This document shows, piece by piece, positions 63,111-64,000 of a stretch of 64,000 nt of DNA. Position numbers and translations under genes: made by a program. Origin of the DNA: Rhizobium sp. NLR16a (GTDB taxonomy: Bacteria > Pseudomonadota > Alphaproteobacteria > Rhizobiales > Rhizobiaceae); assembly GCF_017948245.1 (NCBI RefSeq), contig NZ_CP072871.1:1-64000 (forward strand). The letters are read 5' to 3'. The notes beneath the pieces are model-generated. The model saw only the letters and a list, made by a program, of their open reading frames with translations. It did no database searches and was not told the DNA's origin. How positions within the stretch are numbered: the first letter of the stretch is position 1; the number at the start of each line of letters is the position of its first letter.

Positions 63111-64000
63111 ATGGTGAAAGGTGCCCGATTGTTTTCGACCGCTGTCGCCGCGGTCCTCCTTGTCTGCCTCGCAACCTGGCTGCTGACGAGGCCGCATCCA
63201 CGCTTCGCTGCCGGCGATCCCACGCTGACGCCGGGGGATGCCGAGCGCGGCAGAGTGGTCTTTGCTGCAGGCGGCTGCTCCTCCTGTCATGCTTCCCCCG
63301 GTCAGCCGGACCGCTTAAGGCTCGGAGGAGATCTTGCCCTGGCCTCACCCTATGGAACCTTCAGAGTTCCCAATATCTCGTCCGACCCAGAGGCCGGTAT
63401 CGGATCGTGGTCGGTTGCCGATCTCGCCAACGCGCTGATTTCAGGGGTCTCTCCCTCAGGACAGCATTATTACCCGGTATTCCCCTATCCCAGCTACACG
63501 GGGATGACTCTCGGCGACGTCAGAGATCTATACGCCTTTCTGCATACGCTTTCGCCCGTGCCGGAGCGCCCGCAGCCACACGATATTTCCCCCTTGTTTC
63601 GCATCCGCCGCTTCGTCGGCTTCTGGAAGCTTCTGTTCTTCCACGAAGGCAGATCGGAAGCAGCGCTGAGCGGCGATCCCGTGCATGATCGCGGTGCCTA
63701 TCTCGTGGAGACGCTCGGTCATTGCGCCGAGTGCCACTCATCCCGCAACATATTCGGCGCGTTAAAGCCAAAAACCAGGTTCGCCGGCGGAGTGAGTTCT
63801 GAAGGTGTCGGCTTCAACCCTAACATCACGCCGACAGGTATCAGCTCGTGGTCGGAGCAGGATGTCGCCGAAATGCTTCACAGCGGCAGGACGCCGGGTC
63901 ACGGCTATGTCGGCTGGTCCATGGCGGATGTGGTCGAGAATACGGCGGAGCTCCCGGAGGCCGACCGGATGGCTATCGCCCGATACCTGAAGTCGCTGCC
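63111..64000 (+). CDS. diheme cytochrome c, 3' end beyond the window
   Basis: The reading frame from ATG 63111 stays open to the edge (296 complete codons). It has an N-terminal signal or anchor helix (about residues 8-25, STAVAAVLLVCLATWLLT) and two heme-binding sites: CSSCH near residue 60 and CAECH near residue 206, so it is periplasmic. The layout resembles the cytochrome subunit of membrane sugar/alcohol dehydrogenases, which usually bears three hemes; a third CxxCH would be past the edge or absent. No ribosome site or EcfG-like box is clear upstream. Confidence 0.85.
   Translation, partial: MVKGARLFSTAVAAVLLVCLATWLLTRPHPRFAAGDPTLTPGDAERGRVVFAAGGCSSCHASPGQPDRLRLGGDLALASPYGTFRVPNISSDPEAGIGSWSVADLANALISGVSPSGQHYYPVFPYPSYTGMTLGDVRDLYAFLHTLSPVPERPQPHDISPLFRIRRFVGFWKLLFFHEGRSEAALSGDPVHDRGAYLVETLGHCAECHSSRNIFGALKPKTRFAGGVSSEGVGFNPNITPTGISSWSEQDVAEMLHSGRTPGHGYVGWSMADVVENTAELPEADRMAIARYLKSL

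Overview
The window reads as a GC-rich alphaproteobacterium of the Rhizobium group, most likely the R. leguminosarum/etli complex. Three things point there: a glycerol locus with the rhizobial glpR-glpD-glpSTPQUV-glpK order, intergenic palindromes of the rhizobial mosaic type, and repeated GGAAC-N16/17-NGTT promoters, the pattern used by the alphaproteobacterial general stress sigma factor EcfG/RpoE2. No rRNA, tRNA, CRISPR, IS element, phage gene or replication origin was seen. The right edge cuts through a cytochrome c gene. The replicon (chromosome or large plasmid) cannot be told from this sequence.

Layout. 0.1-12 kb is mixed: small stress-type proteins, a GntR regulator with mannonate dehydratase (uxuA), a TetR-controlled EmrAB-type efflux pair, an aldose-1-epimerase-like protein, an ABC-F ATPase and small envelope proteins. 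12-14 kb is a divergent LysR/DMT-exporter pair. 14.2-24.3 kb is the complete glycerol uptake and catabolism operon: GlpR repressor, GlpD, an ABC importer with two ATPases that are degenerate in complementary ways, GlpK, and 11-bp-phased TTCG candidate operators. 24.2-26 kb holds a broken alanyl-tRNA-synthetase-like gene and a Xre/RES toxin-antitoxin pair.

26-38.7 kb is a catabolic locus for an unidentified acid sugar or glycoside. It has a PdxA2-like dehydrogenase, an iron-type alcohol dehydrogenase, a BNR-propeller protein, a DHDPS-family aldolase/lyase, a five-gene oligopeptide-type ABC importer, a DUF1537 acid-sugar kinase translationally coupled to the importer, and a FadR-type regulator.

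38.7-51.4 kb is a stress island: pyruvate-oxidase-like enzyme, DUF2934, DUF4142, a PCMT/erythromycin-esterase fusion, a KimA-like permease, SDR and Zn-alcohol dehydrogenases, a nucleotidyltransferase/phosphoesterase pair and several tiny proteins. Almost every transcription unit here starts with an EcfG-like promoter.

51.4-63 kb is the most novel part. Two divergent operons, each with an EcfG-like promoter, encode two oxidoreductases on one side. On the other side is a tightly overlapping biosynthetic run: rhamnose-4-epimerase-like SDR, a glycosidase/CDP-paratose-epimerase-like fusion, a GT4 glycosyltransferase, three CgeB-like glycosyltransferases, a UDP-xylose-synthase-like SDR and a methyltransferase. 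It is best read as a stress-induced pathway for an undescribed glycoconjugate; the product is not known.
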